NCBI GenBank assembly: GCA_903835255.1
Contig: CAILMI010000068.1
Coordinates: 26,661 to 90,660, forward strand
Source: an uncultured Verrucomicrobia subdivision 3 bacterium
GTDB taxonomy: Bacteria; Verrucomicrobiota; Verrucomicrobiia; Limisphaerales; UBA11358
Reading direction: 5' to 3'
Length of the DNA: 64,000 bases
The notes beneath the pieces are model-generated. The model was not told where the DNA came from. It saw nothing but the letters and a program-made list of their open reading frames with translations, and ran no database searches. Position 1 is the first letter of the stretch. Each line of letters opens with the position of its first letter. A program made the translations under genes and the position numbers. Below, one piece after another: positions 34,308-43,559 of this stretch.

Positions 34308-35051
34308 ATGATTCGGCTCGACCAAGCCCTGGTGGAACGCGGCCTCTGCCCCAGCCGGGAACAGGCCAAACGCGCCATCCTCGCCGGACAGGTCCGCATC
34401 AATCAACACCCCGCCCGCAAAGCCAGCGACACCGTCAAACCCGCGGACACGATCGCCCTGGACGCGCCGGAGCCGTTTGTCAGCCGGGGCGGCCGCAAAC
34501 TGGATCATGCCCTCACCCACTTCAAGCTGGACGTCACCGGGGCCACCGCCCTCGATCTAGGCGCCTCCACCGGCGGGTTCACCGACTGCCTGCTGCAGCG
34601 CGGCGCCGCGCGGGTTTTTGCTGTGGATGTCGGGCAGGGCCAGCTCGCCTGGAAGCTGCGGTGCGATCCGCGCGTCGTGGTCATGGAAAAAACCAATGCG
34701 CGGCACCTGAACATCGCGCGGATGCCCGACACCTTCGCGCCCGCCGATCTGGCGGTGGTCGACTGCTCCTTCATCTCCCTTAAAAAAATCTTGCCGCCCG
34801 CCATTGCATTATTAAAAACAGACGGCAAAATTGTCGCGCTGATCAAACCGCAGTTCGAGGCCGGCAAAACGGAGGCCGACCGGGGCCGCGGCGTCATCAG
34901 CGATCCGGCCATCCACGAACGCGTGCTCCAGGAATTGGAATCCTTTGCCGCCGCCCAGCCGGGGCTCGATTGGCAGGGGGTGACCGAATCGCCGCTGACA
35001 GGCCCGGCGGGCAACAAAGAATTTTTGGTATTGATTGAAAAAAAACGCTGA
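34308..35051 (+). CDS. tlyA: TlyA-family rRNA 2'-O-methyltransferase
   Basis: 247 residues. N-terminal S4 RNA-binding domain (I-R-L-D-Q-A-L-V-E-R-G, V-R-I-N), then an FtsJ-type SAM domain with S-R-G-G-R-K-L near 62, D-L-G-A-S-T-G-G-F-T-D near 83 and D-C-S-F-I-S-L near 149. Methylates rRNA in characterised members. Overlaps nadK by 17 bp. Confidence 0.92.
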   Translation: MIRLDQALVERGLCPSREQAKRAILAGQVRINQHPARKASDTVKPADTIALDAPEPFVSRGGRKLDHALTHFKLDVTGATALDLGASTGGFTDCLLQRGAARVFAVDVGQGQLAWKLRCDPRVVVMEKTNARHLNIARMPDTFAPADLAVVDCSFISLKKILPPAIALLKTDGKIVALIKPQFEAGKTEADRGRGVISDPAIHERVLQELESFAAAQPGLDWQGVTESPLTGPAGNKEFLVLIEKKR

Positions 35052-35919
35052 CACAATCCGGCGCATCGGCCTCATCGGCAATTCCGAGAAGGTCTCGCGC
35101 GCCCATGTGGTCCGACGCGCCGCCCAGCTCATCCGGCGCGCCGGACGCGCGGTCTTCTGCGACGCCGCAACCGCCCGGGTTGCCTCGCTGCGCTGCCCCG
35201 CTTTTGCAGATGTCGCATCGCTGGCCCGGGAAGTGGATCTGCTGCTGGTTTTTGGCGGAGACGGAACCCTGCTCCGCGTTGCGCGCGATATCGCCGGCTC
35301 TTCCACCCCCGTGCTGGGCGTCAATATAGGAGGTCTGGGATTCCTTACTGGCGTTCGCTCCGACGAATTGGCGCTGGCCTTAAAACGCCTCTGGGCGGGG
35401 GCGTTCCGCTACGAGTCGCGCGCCCTGATCGAGGTCAGCGGACGCTGCCATGGAAAACAAATCCGCGAAACCGCCCTCAACGATGTCGTCGTCAGCCGGG
35501 GCGCCGTCTCCCGCCTCATCAGCTTGGACGTGAGCGTGGACGGGGAGCTAATCACCCGGTATCGTTGTGACGGCCTCATCATCAGTTCGCCGACGGGGTC
35601 CACGGCCTATTCCCTGTCAGCGGGCGGGGCGGTGGTGCTGCCCACGGCCGAAGTGTTTGCGATGACGCCGGTCTGTCCGCATGCCCTTTCAAACCGCTCC
35701 ATCATTTTGCCGCTCTCCTCAAAAATACTCATCCACGCCCTCAGCCCCTTGCACTCCACCATCGTGAGCGCGGACGGCCAGGTCGTGGGCGAACTGGATA
35801 CGGGGGAAGAAGTCATCATCCGCCGCAGCCGCCGGGCCATCCGGCTGGTGCATCTGGAGGGCAATTCATTCCTGGAAGCCCTGCGGCGCAAGCTGCAGTG
35901 GCGCGGCACCTATCTGTGA
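35035..35919 (+). CDS. nadK: NAD kinase
   Basis: 294 residues. Starts at TTG 35035 inside the tlyA 3' end; no ATG is available before the conserved R-R-I-G-L-I-G-N start of the fold, so the overlap is likely real. Motifs F-G-G-D-G-T-L-L near 80 and S-P-T-G-S-T-A-Y-S-L-S-A-G-G near 188 are diagnostic. Phosphorylates NAD to NADP. Confidence 0.93.
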   Translation: MKKNADTIRRIGLIGNSEKVSRAHVVRRAAQLIRRAGRAVFCDAATARVASLRCPAFADVASLAREVDLLLVFGGDGTLLRVARDIAGSSTPVLGVNIGGLGFLTGVRSDELALALKRLWAGAFRYESRALIEVSGRCHGKQIRETALNDVVVSRGAVSRLISLDVSVDGELITRYRCDGLIISSPTGSTAYSLSAGGAVVLPTAEVFAMTPVCPHALSNRSIILPLSSKILIHALSPLHSTIVSADGQVVGELDTGEEVIIRRSRRAIRLVHLEGNSFLEALRRKLQWRGTYL

Positions 35920-35973
35920 AGGCACATTTAACATGAATTCTAAAACAAGAGGCCTTTCCCATCCCGCACTGAC

Positions 35974-36999
35974 ATGGTTCGCTTAAAAGACATTGCCCTG
36001 CAGGTGGGGGTTTCGATCATGACGGTGTCGAAGTCCCTGCGCGACGCGCCGGATGTTTCTGCGGCCACCAAGTCCCGGATCCAGGGCGTCGCCCGGCAGA
36101 TGGGCTATGTGCCGGATTCCAGCGCGCAAGGCCTCCGCACCAAGACCACCCGCCTGTTCGGCCTGCTCATCCCCGCCTCCACCAATCCGGTTTACGCCCG
36201 CATGGTCATGGCCATTGAAGAACACGCCCATGAACTGGGCTACGACGTCCTATTGGCGCACTCGCTCAACAAGCCCGAACGCGAGGAACAGTGCCTCCGC
36301 CGGTTCCTGTCCCGGCGGGTGGACGGATTGTTCATCTCGCCGGTTTACCGGTTTGAAGCGGAAGCGCGGATTTACCAGGAAGTGATCGCAAGCCAGACGC
36401 CCGCGGTGCTGCTCGGCCCGCCAGCCCCCTTCTGCAAATCCTTCCCCAGCGTGGAACTGGAGGAGCTGGTGGCCAGCTATCACGCCACCCAGCACCTGCT
36501 CAAACTCGGACACCGGCGCATCGCCTACCTTACCGGCCCCTCGGCCGCGCCCTGGGCGCATGAACGCTTCGAGGGCTATCGCCGCGCCCTGCGCGAAACC
36601 GGACTTGAGGTCGACGACACGCTGGTCTTCCAATCCGGCAGCACCATCGAAGACGGCACCAAAGCCGCGCTGCAGCTGCTAAATGAAGGCTGCACCGCCA
36701 CCGCCGTGCAGGCCGTCAGCGACCTCGTGGCCATCGGCTGCGCGGACACCCTTCTCTCCCAGGGCCTGAGCATTCCCGGGGACATCTCCGTAGTCGGCTT
36801 TGGCAATATTCTGGCGGCGGAATATTTCCGTGTGCCGCTGACGACTCTCCGCCAGCCAAAATACCGGCTCGGCGTGGCCGCCGTGGAAACCATGATGAAA
36901 TTGATTCGGGGCGGCCCACTCGAATCCCAGCGGCTGTCTGCCGAATTGATTGTACGCCAGAGCACGGCCCCGCCCCGAGCGCCAGGTCCTTTGAAATAG
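35974..36999 (+). CDS. LacI-family transcriptional regulator
   Basis: 341 residues. N-terminal helix-turn-helix and hinge (V-R-L-K-D-I-A-L-Q-V-G-V-S-I-M-T-V-S-K-S-L, residues 2-22), then a periplasmic-binding-like sensor domain with F-G-L-L-I-P and V-V-G-F-G-N. Regulators of this type usually control sugar genes, but no sugar operon is adjacent (nearest is the 88-6266 cluster), so the target is not evident. Confidence 0.9.
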   Translation: MVRLKDIALQVGVSIMTVSKSLRDAPDVSAATKSRIQGVARQMGYVPDSSAQGLRTKTTRLFGLLIPASTNPVYARMVMAIEEHAHELGYDVLLAHSLNKPEREEQCLRRFLSRRVDGLFISPVYRFEAEARIYQEVIASQTPAVLLGPPAPFCKSFPSVELEELVASYHATQHLLKLGHRRIAYLTGPSAAPWAHERFEGYRRALRETGLEVDDTLVFQSGSTIEDGTKAALQLLNEGCTATAVQAVSDLVAIGCADTLLSQGLSIPGDISVVGFGNILAAEYFRVPLTTLRQPKYRLGVAAVETMMKLIRGGPLESQRLSAELIVRQSTAPPRAPGPLK

Positions 37000-37124
37000 C
37001 CGCGCGCGGCCTGCGCGGAAGCAACTGAATCGCCTGGTGTGCCGGTTCGCTGCGCAGCGTCCTCGGGCTAATAATTTCCGTTCTTGCGATTCTGCGCGCG
37101 GACTTTAACCTTTCCGCCGTTTAA

Positions 37125-38321
37125 ATGGCTATGAATTACAAAATCTCTCACCGCGCCGCCTCCCTCGCCCCGTCCCTAACCCTGGCCATTGATTCCAAGG
37201 CCAAGGCCATGAAAGCCGCCGGAGAGGACGTCGTCGGCTTTGGCGCCGGCGAACCGGATTTCGACACGCCCCAGCACATCAAGGATGCCTCCGCCCAGGC
37301 GCTCGCGGCAGGATTCACAAAATACACGCCCAGCGCCGGCATTCCGGAACTGCGCGAGGCCATCGCCGCCAAATTCCAACGCGAGAACGGCCTAGCCTAC
37401 AAACCTTCCCAGATCATCGTCAGCTGCGGCGGCAAACATTCCTGCTTCAACGTCATTCTGGCGACATGCGAGGAGGGCGACGAAGTCATCATCCCCGCGC
37501 CGTACTGGCTGAGCTATCCGGAGATGGTCAAGCTCGCGGGCGCCCAGCCGGTGATCCTAGAGACCAGCGACCGGACGGAATTCAAGGTCACGCCGGCCCA
37601 GCTCCGCGCTGCCATCACCCCGAAGACGCGCCTGTTCATCCTGAACTCGCCCAGCAATCCGACTGGGTCCGTTTACACGCCGGAAGAAACCAAGGCGCTG
37701 GGCGATATCTGCGTGGAGAAAAACATCCTCATCATGAGCGATGAGATTTACGAGCACCTGCTCTACGACGGAGCCACTGTGAAGAGCGTTGCCAGCTTTT
37801 CCCAGGCCCATTACGACCACACCATCATCGTCCACGGATTGGCGAAGGCTTATTCGATGACCGGCTGGCGGCTGGGATTCCTCGCCGCCCCCGAACCGAT
37901 CGCCCGCGCCATTGACGCCCTGCAAAGCCATAGCACGAGTAACCCGACATCCTTCGCCCAAAAAGGCGGGGTGGCGGCGCTCAACGGGCCGCAGGATCAC
38001 CTGCCGATCTGGCTGGCGGAGTACGACAAGCGCCGCCGCTATGCGCACGCCACATTGAATTCCATTCCGGGGCTCACCTGCGTGAACGCCAAGGGCGCGT
38101 TCTATCTGTTCCCGAACATTTCCCGGACCGGCCTCAAGTCCGCCGAGTTCTGCGCGAAATTGCTGGAGCAGGAAAAAGTCGCCGCCGTGCCCGGCATCGC
38201 CTTCGGCGCGGACGACTACATCCGGCTGAGCTACGCGACCAGCCTGGCCAATATTGAAAAAGGCCTGGCCCGCATCGGAAAATTTTGCCGGTCGCTCGCC
38301 ACAACCCGCGCCCCCCAATGA
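37125..38321 (+). CDS. Class I/II PLP-dependent aminotransferase (aspartate aminotransferase-like)
   Basis: 398 residues; an alternative ATG lies 6 bp downstream. Typical AspC/AatA Ib features: F-G-A-G-E-P-D-F-D-T-P near 40, S-N-P-T-G-S near 180, S-D-E-I-Y-E-H near 205, PLP lysine K241 in H-G-L-A-K-A-Y-S-M-T-G-W-R-L-G, and R near 375 in I-R-L-S-Y-A. Probably interconverts aspartate/glutamate and their oxoacids. Four-base overlap with the following small gene. Confidence 0.9.
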   Translation: MAMNYKISHRAASLAPSLTLAIDSKAKAMKAAGEDVVGFGAGEPDFDTPQHIKDASAQALAAGFTKYTPSAGIPELREAIAAKFQRENGLAYKPSQIIVSCGGKHSCFNVILATCEEGDEVIIPAPYWLSYPEMVKLAGAQPVILETSDRTEFKVTPAQLRAAITPKTRLFILNSPSNPTGSVYTPEETKALGDICVEKNILIMSDEIYEHLLYDGATVKSVASFSQAHYDHTIIVHGLAKAYSMTGWRLGFLAAPEPIARAIDALQSHSTSNPTSFAQKGGVAALNGPQDHLPIWLAEYDKRRRYAHATLNSIPGLTCVNAKGAFYLFPNISRTGLKSAEFCAKLLEQEKVAAVPGIAFGADDYIRLSYATSLANIEKGLARIGKFCRSLATTRAPQ

Positions 38322-38641
38322 CTCCTTTCGGCATCGGCGACAAAGTGGTGTGCGTGGATGACAAATTCCCGCCAGACATCAGCAAGCTTTATGACGCCCT
38401 GCCGGTAAAAGACGTCACCTACGTCGTGCGCGACATCCGCTTGGGAATCAATCTAACGATGGAGGGCGACGTATCAGTGCTGCTCATCGGCCTGGTGAAT
38501 CCCAAGGCTGATTCCAAGGCAAATCTCGAACGCGGCTTTCGCTCCGACCGGTTTCGCCCGCTCGAAGAGCTGCGCCAGGAGAAGGCCGAAAGCGCATCGA
38601 TCGGGGAAAAGAAGGACCTGCTTCAGCCAGTCGAGGCCTAA
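38318..38641 (+). CDS. Small conserved-looking protein coupled to the aminotransferase
   Basis: 107 residues, start overlapping the aminotransferase stop (ATGA). The first 60 residues look beta-rich (G-D-K-V-V-C-V-D-D, T-Y-V-V-R-D-I-R, V-S-V-L-L-I-G-L), compatible with a small SH3-like barrel, followed by a charged tail with R-F-R-P-L. Function unknown. Confidence 0.65.
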   Translation: MTPFGIGDKVVCVDDKFPPDISKLYDALPVKDVTYVVRDIRLGINLTMEGDVSVLLIGLVNPKADSKANLERGFRSDRFRPLEELRQEKAESASIGEKKDLLQPVEA

Positions 38642-38789
38642 CGCCCGCTCCGCGCCGATGCAGACAGCACTGCGCGCTGTCCCTCCTGGAGACAGGATTC
38701 CCTTTCGGTATTGGGGATCAACTCCGGGCCTGCGACAATTCCTCGACGGCGCTTGAGTTCTTCACACTCACTCCGTAAATTCAAACGCC

Positions 38790-39770
38790 ATGAGTCAACC
38801 GTTAAAAGAACAGGTGCAGGAAACCGCCGCTTGGATCCGCGCGCTGCGCACGGAGGTGGGACGCGTGATTGTCGGCCAGGACCAACTGGTGGAGCGACTT
38901 CTGGTGAGTCTGCTGGCCAACGGCCATGTGCTGCTGGAAGGCGTGCCCGGACTAGCCAAGACGCTCTCGGTCCGGACGCTGGCGGCGGCCGTGAAGGCAA
39001 GTTTCCGGCGCATCCAGTTCACCCCCGACCTCCTCCCCGCCGACATTGTGGGCAACCTTATTTACAGCCCGCAGGACGGAAAATACCACGTCACCCAGGG
39101 TCCGGTGTTCGCCAATTTCGTGCTGGCTGACGAAATCAACCGCGCGCCCGCCAAGGTGCAGTCGGCCCTGCTGGAAGCCATGCAGGAACGGCAGGTGACT
39201 CTCGGGGGCGAAACCCGTCGTTTGCCCTCGCCGTTCCTGGTGCTGGCCACTGAGAACCCGATTGACCAAGAGGGCACCTACCCCCTGCCCGAGGCGCAGG
39301 TGGACCGATTCATGTTCAAGGTGGTGCTCGATTACCCCTCGTTCGAAGAGGAGCGTCAAATCCTGGACCGCATGGCCTTCACCCACCCGGAAACCGAGAT
39401 CCAACCGGTGGTCGGACTCGACGAGATTGCCCGCACCCAAAAAATCGTAGACCAAATCCACGTGGATGAAAAAATCCGGGATTACATTGTTAAACTGGTT
39501 TTTGCCACGCGCCGGCCGGACGACCTCCAGCTCGATCTCAAACACCTGATCCAGTTCGGCGCCTCGCCGCGCGCGACGATTTATCTCACGGTGGCGGCCA
39601 AGGCCTGGGCGCTGCTGCAGGGGCGCGACTTTGTGATTCCCGAGGATGTGAAAAGCATCGGGCCGGACGTGCTGCGCCACCGCATTATCCTCACCTATGA
39701 AGCCGAAGCTCAATCCGTGACCAGCGACGCGATCGTCAAAAAGATTTTAAACGCCGTCCCCGTCCCTTAA
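38790..39770 (+). CDS. MoxR-family AAA+ ATPase
   Basis: 326 residues. Walker A G-V-P-G-L-A-K-T near 52, Walker B L-A-D-E-I-N-R-A-P near 113, sensor A-T-E-N-P-I-D. MoxR ATPases act as chaperone-like partners of von Willebrand A proteins. First gene of a bat (aerotolerance) operon; all following genes through 47116 run the same way with short gaps or overlaps. Confidence 0.93.
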   Translation: MSQPLKEQVQETAAWIRALRTEVGRVIVGQDQLVERLLVSLLANGHVLLEGVPGLAKTLSVRTLAAAVKASFRRIQFTPDLLPADIVGNLIYSPQDGKYHVTQGPVFANFVLADEINRAPAKVQSALLEAMQERQVTLGGETRRLPSPFLVLATENPIDQEGTYPLPEAQVDRFMFKVVLDYPSFEEERQILDRMAFTHPETEIQPVVGLDEIARTQKIVDQIHVDEKIRDYIVKLVFATRRPDDLQLDLKHLIQFGASPRATIYLTVAAKAWALLQGRDFVIPEDVKSIGPDVLRHRIILTYEAEAQSVTSDAIVKKILNAVPVP

Positions 39771-39851
39771 TAAATATGCCATTGATGGCCCCTAGCGAAG
39801 TGCCTGCGGCCTGCTGGACGGAGGAGTTTGCAACGAGTCTTTGACCCGACC

Positions 39852-40778
39852 ATGACCGTCACCGAATTGCTCGAAGCCGTCCGCCGCGTTGAGCTGCGCA
39901 CCAACCGCCTCGTCAATGACACGATGGTGGGCGCCTACCTGAGCCATTTCAAGGGGCGCGGGATGGACTTCGAGGAACTGCGCGAGTATGTCCCGGGGGA
40001 TGACGTGCGGGACATCGACTGGAATGTCACCCATCGGCTGGGCCGGCCCTTTGTAAAGCGCTACCGGGAGGAACGCGAGCTGGCCGCCGTGCTGGCCGTG
40101 GATGTCTCCGGCTCGTCCGCTTTCGGTTCGGGACGCGTTTCCAAGCGCGAATTTGCGGCAGAAATCGCCGCCACCCTTGCCCTGTCCGCTACACGGAACG
40201 GCGACAAAGTCGCGCTGCTGCTGTTCACAGAGGAGGTGGAATTGTTCATCCCGCCCCGCAAGGGACGACGCCATATATTGCGGATTGTTCGGGAGATGCT
40301 GGCCTTCACGCCTCGGAAACGGGGCACCGACATCCCCGCCGCGCTCGCCTTTCTGAACCACGCCCTGCCCCGCCGCTCCATCGTATTTCTGCTGACGGAT
40401 TTCCTGCAACGCCCGCCCGGCCCCGACAATGCCCCGGAGGACAGGACGGGCGGACGCGATGTCATCCAGGAACTGGGGATTACCGGCGCGCGACATGATC
40501 TTATCTGCCTGCATCTACACGATCCACGGGAGGGGGATTTGCCGGATGCCGGACTGCTTACCCTTGAGGACGCCGAAACTGGGGAGCTGCTGGAAATCGA
40601 TTCCCAACGCGGACCGGTGCGCGAGCATTTCAGGGGCATCAACGCGGACCGCCTCGCACAGCTGGACCAGGCGCTGAACCGGGCGGCCGTGGACACGCTC
40701 CGCCTGAACACCTCGGAGCCGTTCGCCCAAACCCTGCAGCGTTTTTTTGAGATCCGCCGCGGCCGGAGACATCGCTGA
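39852..40778 (+). CDS. DUF58 domain protein
   Basis: 308 residues from the ATG at 39852; a TTG at 39828 would add eight. Diagnostic DUF58 stretch G-R-G-M-D-F-E-E-L-R-E-Y-V-P-G-D-D-V-R-D-I-D-W near 50, then a vWA-like fold beginning A-V-D-V-S-G-S. Standard member of the MoxR-Bat module. Confidence 0.92.
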   Translation: MTVTELLEAVRRVELRTNRLVNDTMVGAYLSHFKGRGMDFEELREYVPGDDVRDIDWNVTHRLGRPFVKRYREERELAAVLAVDVSGSSAFGSGRVSKREFAAEIAATLALSATRNGDKVALLLFTEEVELFIPPRKGRRHILRIVREMLAFTPRKRGTDIPAALAFLNHALPRRSIVFLLTDFLQRPPGPDNAPEDRTGGRDVIQELGITGARHDLICLHLHDPREGDLPDAGLLTLEDAETGELLEIDSQRGPVREHFRGINADRLAQLDQALNRAAVDTLRLNTSEPFAQTLQRFFEIRRGRRHR

Positions 40779-40785
40779 CACACCG

Positions 40786-41478
40786 ATGAAAGCCGCCCAA
40801 AAAAAACAGGCCCCGGACTCCAGACCCCAAATCTGCACGCCTTTTTTCCAGACTGGATCTTTCCGGGCCCTGGCGTGCTGCTGCCGTGTTCCACTGACCC
40901 TCCTGACTCTGGCCGGCCCGTGGAGGCTGCTCGCCCAGACGCGCAACGATCCAACCCCAACGCCGCCGGCCCTGGTGCCGCCCTATGGGGAACTGCCGCC
41001 AACTTTTTGGGAAGCCCATGCCATCGCCGTGGCAATCGGACTGGGAACACTGACGCTGGCTACGGTTGCCGGCTGGCTGCTGTGGCGGTCCCGGCCCCAA
41101 AAAACGACGACGCCGGAAACGCAGGCTCGTCTGGCGCTCGAAACGCTGCGGCCACTGCCGGAGGACGGCGCCGTCCTCAGCCAGGTTTCGCAAATTGTCA
41201 GACGCTACTTCAGCGCCGCGTTTCAACTGCCACCCGGCGAATTCACCACCGCAGAATTCAGCCGGTCAGTTGCAGAGCAACCCCACTTCAGCCCCGAACT
41301 GGCGGCTGCCGTCATCGGATTCCTGCGCCGCTGCGATGCGCAGAAGTTTTCCACGGAGCCGGTTACCGATCCCGGCCACAGCGTGGTCCGCGCACTGAAC
41401 CTAGTGGATCAGGCCGAGGCACAGCGAACACTCCTGTCGCACCCCACCCCATCCCTATCCCGGGACCGGCGCCCATGA
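40786..41478 (+). CDS. DUF4381-like membrane protein of the bat operon
   Basis: 230 residues from the ATG at 40786. A hydrophobic segment near residues 30-50 and a membrane helix near 80-100, then a cytoplasmic helical domain with Y-F-S-A-A-F-Q-L-P-P-G-E-F-T-T-A-E-F near 145. Position between DUF58 and BatA fits DUF4381. Stop overlaps the next start by 4 bp. Confidence 0.75.
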   Translation: MKAAQKKQAPDSRPQICTPFFQTGSFRALACCCRVPLTLLTLAGPWRLLAQTRNDPTPTPPALVPPYGELPPTFWEAHAIAVAIGLGTLTLATVAGWLLWRSRPQKTTTPETQARLALETLRPLPEDGAVLSQVSQIVRRYFSAAFQLPPGEFTTAEFSRSVAEQPHFSPELAAAVIGFLRRCDAQKFSTEPVTDPGHSVVRALNLVDQAEAQRTLLSHPTPSLSRDRRP

Positions 41479-42515
41479 CGTCCCACCTTGAATTTCAATT
41501 CCCCTGGCTGCTGGGCCTGCTGGCCCTGCTGCCGGTCTATGCGCTGCTGCGGGGACGCGTCGGCAACCGCTCCGCCCTGAAATTTTCCAGTGTGGAGATC
41601 GCCCGGGCCGCAGGCGCCCGGTCTCGCACGGCCCCGGGCCGATGGCTCCTGTTTCTGCGTCTGGCCTCCGTGGCCCTGGCGATTGTTACCCTAGCCGGCC
41701 CGCGCCGGGCCACTCCGCACGTGGAGACAGAAACCCCGGGCATCGATATCCTGCTCGTGCTCGATCTTTCCTGGTCCATGATGGCGGTGGACATGGCCGC
41801 GCCCGGGGAAAACACGACGCGGTTTGATATTGCCGGCGATGTGCTGGGCGATTTTATCGGCAAACGGCCCAATGACCGGATTGGCCTAGTGGTTTTTTCC
41901 GGGGTGCCCTATCTCGCCAGCCCGCTCACGCTCAACCATGACTGGCTGACCGAAAACCTTAGACAGGTCCACATCGGAACCATTAGCGACCTCGGCACGG
42001 CTATCGGCGATGCAATCGGGGTCGCCGCAAAGCGGCTCCAATCTGTCCCCCGCAGCAAGAGCAAGGTGATCATCCTGCTGACTGACGGGGACAACAACAA
42101 GGGCCAGATTGATCCGTTCCCCGCCGCACAGCTCGCCGCCGCCATGGGAGCAAAGATTTACACCATCGGCATCGGGATGGAAAAACCCTGCTACCTGCCC
42201 GCCTTTGACCCGTCCACTGGCAAGCTGAAGCTCGATGCCAACGGCCATATCATTCCAACCCTCCTGTTGCAGCCGGCTAATTACGCGGTGTTGGGGAAAA
42301 TGGCGGAGCTCTCTCATGGGCGATTTTATCGCGCGACGAACCGGCGGGAATTGCTCACCATTTACAGCCAGATTGACCAGCTCGAAAAAACCGAAGTAAA
42401 ACTGAAACGCTACGCCACCTATGATCTCCTGTTTCAATGGCCATTGCTGGCGGCGCTGGCAGCGCTGGCATGGGAACTCATTCTCTCCCACACACGTTAT
42501 CGCCGAGTGCCTTGA
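41475..42515 (+). CDS. batA: vWA-domain protein BatA
   Basis: 346 residues from the ATG at 41475, which overlaps the upstream stop; a longer frame reaching 40875 is out of context. Membrane helices at both ends flank a vWA domain with the MIDAS D-L-S-W-S near 95, T in G-T-A-I-G-D-A and D in L-L-T-D-G-D-N. Part of the Bat complex linked to oxidative-stress or envelope functions. Confidence 0.9.
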   Translation: MTSHLEFQFPWLLGLLALLPVYALLRGRVGNRSALKFSSVEIARAAGARSRTAPGRWLLFLRLASVALAIVTLAGPRRATPHVETETPGIDILLVLDLSWSMMAVDMAAPGENTTRFDIAGDVLGDFIGKRPNDRIGLVVFSGVPYLASPLTLNHDWLTENLRQVHIGTISDLGTAIGDAIGVAAKRLQSVPRSKSKVIILLTDGDNNKGQIDPFPAAQLAAAMGAKIYTIGIGMEKPCYLPAFDPSTGKLKLDANGHIIPTLLLQPANYAVLGKMAELSHGRFYRATNRRELLTIYSQIDQLEKTEVKLKRYATYDLLFQWPLLAALAALAWELILSHTRYRRVP

Positions 42516-42530
42516 ACCGCTTGTTCATCG

Positions 42531-43559
42531 ATGATCAATTTTTCAAATCCGCATTTTGAATCGCCCCAGTGGCTGGGACTGGCGGTGGTGGCGCCATTGC
42601 TGCTGGCATGGCTCCAGCACCGTTCGGCGGTGAAACGCCGCCATCAATTGGCGCAGATGGCGGCGCCGCGCTTTGTCGCCGAATTGACGGCATCGCACAG
42701 TCCGGCGCGGAGGCGGCTCAAGGAGGGATCCCTACTGCTCGCACTGGCGCTGGCCGGCCTCGCACTAGCGCGCCCGCAATGGGGCGAGTCGCCACCCGCC
42801 GCGCAATGGCTCGGCGAGGACGTGATCTTTGTCCTGGATACCTCCTACAGCATGCTCTCCACCGATGTCCTCCCCAGCCGCCTCAAGCGCGCCACCCTAG
42901 CGGTATCGGACTTTGTCCGGAGGCATGGCCGGGGCCGCGTGGGTCTGGTGACGTTTGCCGGCCGGGCCTTTTTAAACTGCCCGCCGACCCTGGATTACGA
43001 CGCCTTTGAAAACGCGCTGGCGGCCGTGGACGAAAAGAGCATACCCCTGCCCGGCACGGACATTGGCAGGGCGCTGCTGGAAGCCGAACGCGCCCTCGAC
43101 AAAAACAGCCGCCGCAAACTCATCGTGCTCCTGACCGACGGGGAGGATCTGGAACAGAGCGGCGTGGCAACGGCAAAAAAAATGGGCACCAACGGCGTCG
43201 TTGTTTTCACAGTGGGCATCGGATCACCCGCCGGCAGCGAGATCCGGATGCCCAATGCGGCGGGGCAGCGGGAGCCGCTGCTCAATGCCCGCGGAGAGGT
43301 CGTGCTCAGCCGCTTGGACGAAAAGACTCTGACTGCCATCGCACAGGCGACCGGCGGGAGTTATCATTCGCTCGGCCCGCGGGGGGAAGGTCTGACCCAG
43401 ATTCGATTGGCGCTGGAAACGCAGAATCATTCCGCGGTCTCGAAAAGCGCGAATCACCGGGGCATTGATCGCTTTTACTGGCCGGTCGCAGCCCTGCTGG
43501 CATTGTTGATCGGCGAGTCGCTGCTCGGGACGCGGCGAAAGGAGCGGGCGACGCCATGA
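42531..43559 (+). CDS. batB: vWA-domain protein BatB
   Basis: 342 residues; second vWA membrane protein of the operon with MIDAS D-T-S-Y-S near 103 and L-L-T-D-G-E-D near 203. Membrane helices near residues 10-25, 60-80 and 315-335. Overlaps the following TPR gene by 4 bp. Confidence 0.9.
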   Translation: MINFSNPHFESPQWLGLAVVAPLLLAWLQHRSAVKRRHQLAQMAAPRFVAELTASHSPARRRLKEGSLLLALALAGLALARPQWGESPPAAQWLGEDVIFVLDTSYSMLSTDVLPSRLKRATLAVSDFVRRHGRGRVGLVTFAGRAFLNCPPTLDYDAFENALAAVDEKSIPLPGTDIGRALLEAERALDKNSRRKLIVLLTDGEDLEQSGVATAKKMGTNGVVVFTVGIGSPAGSEIRMPNAAGQREPLLNARGEVVLSRLDEKTLTAIAQATGGSYHSLGPRGEGLTQIRLALETQNHSAVSKSANHRGIDRFYWPVAALLALLIGESLLGTRRKERATP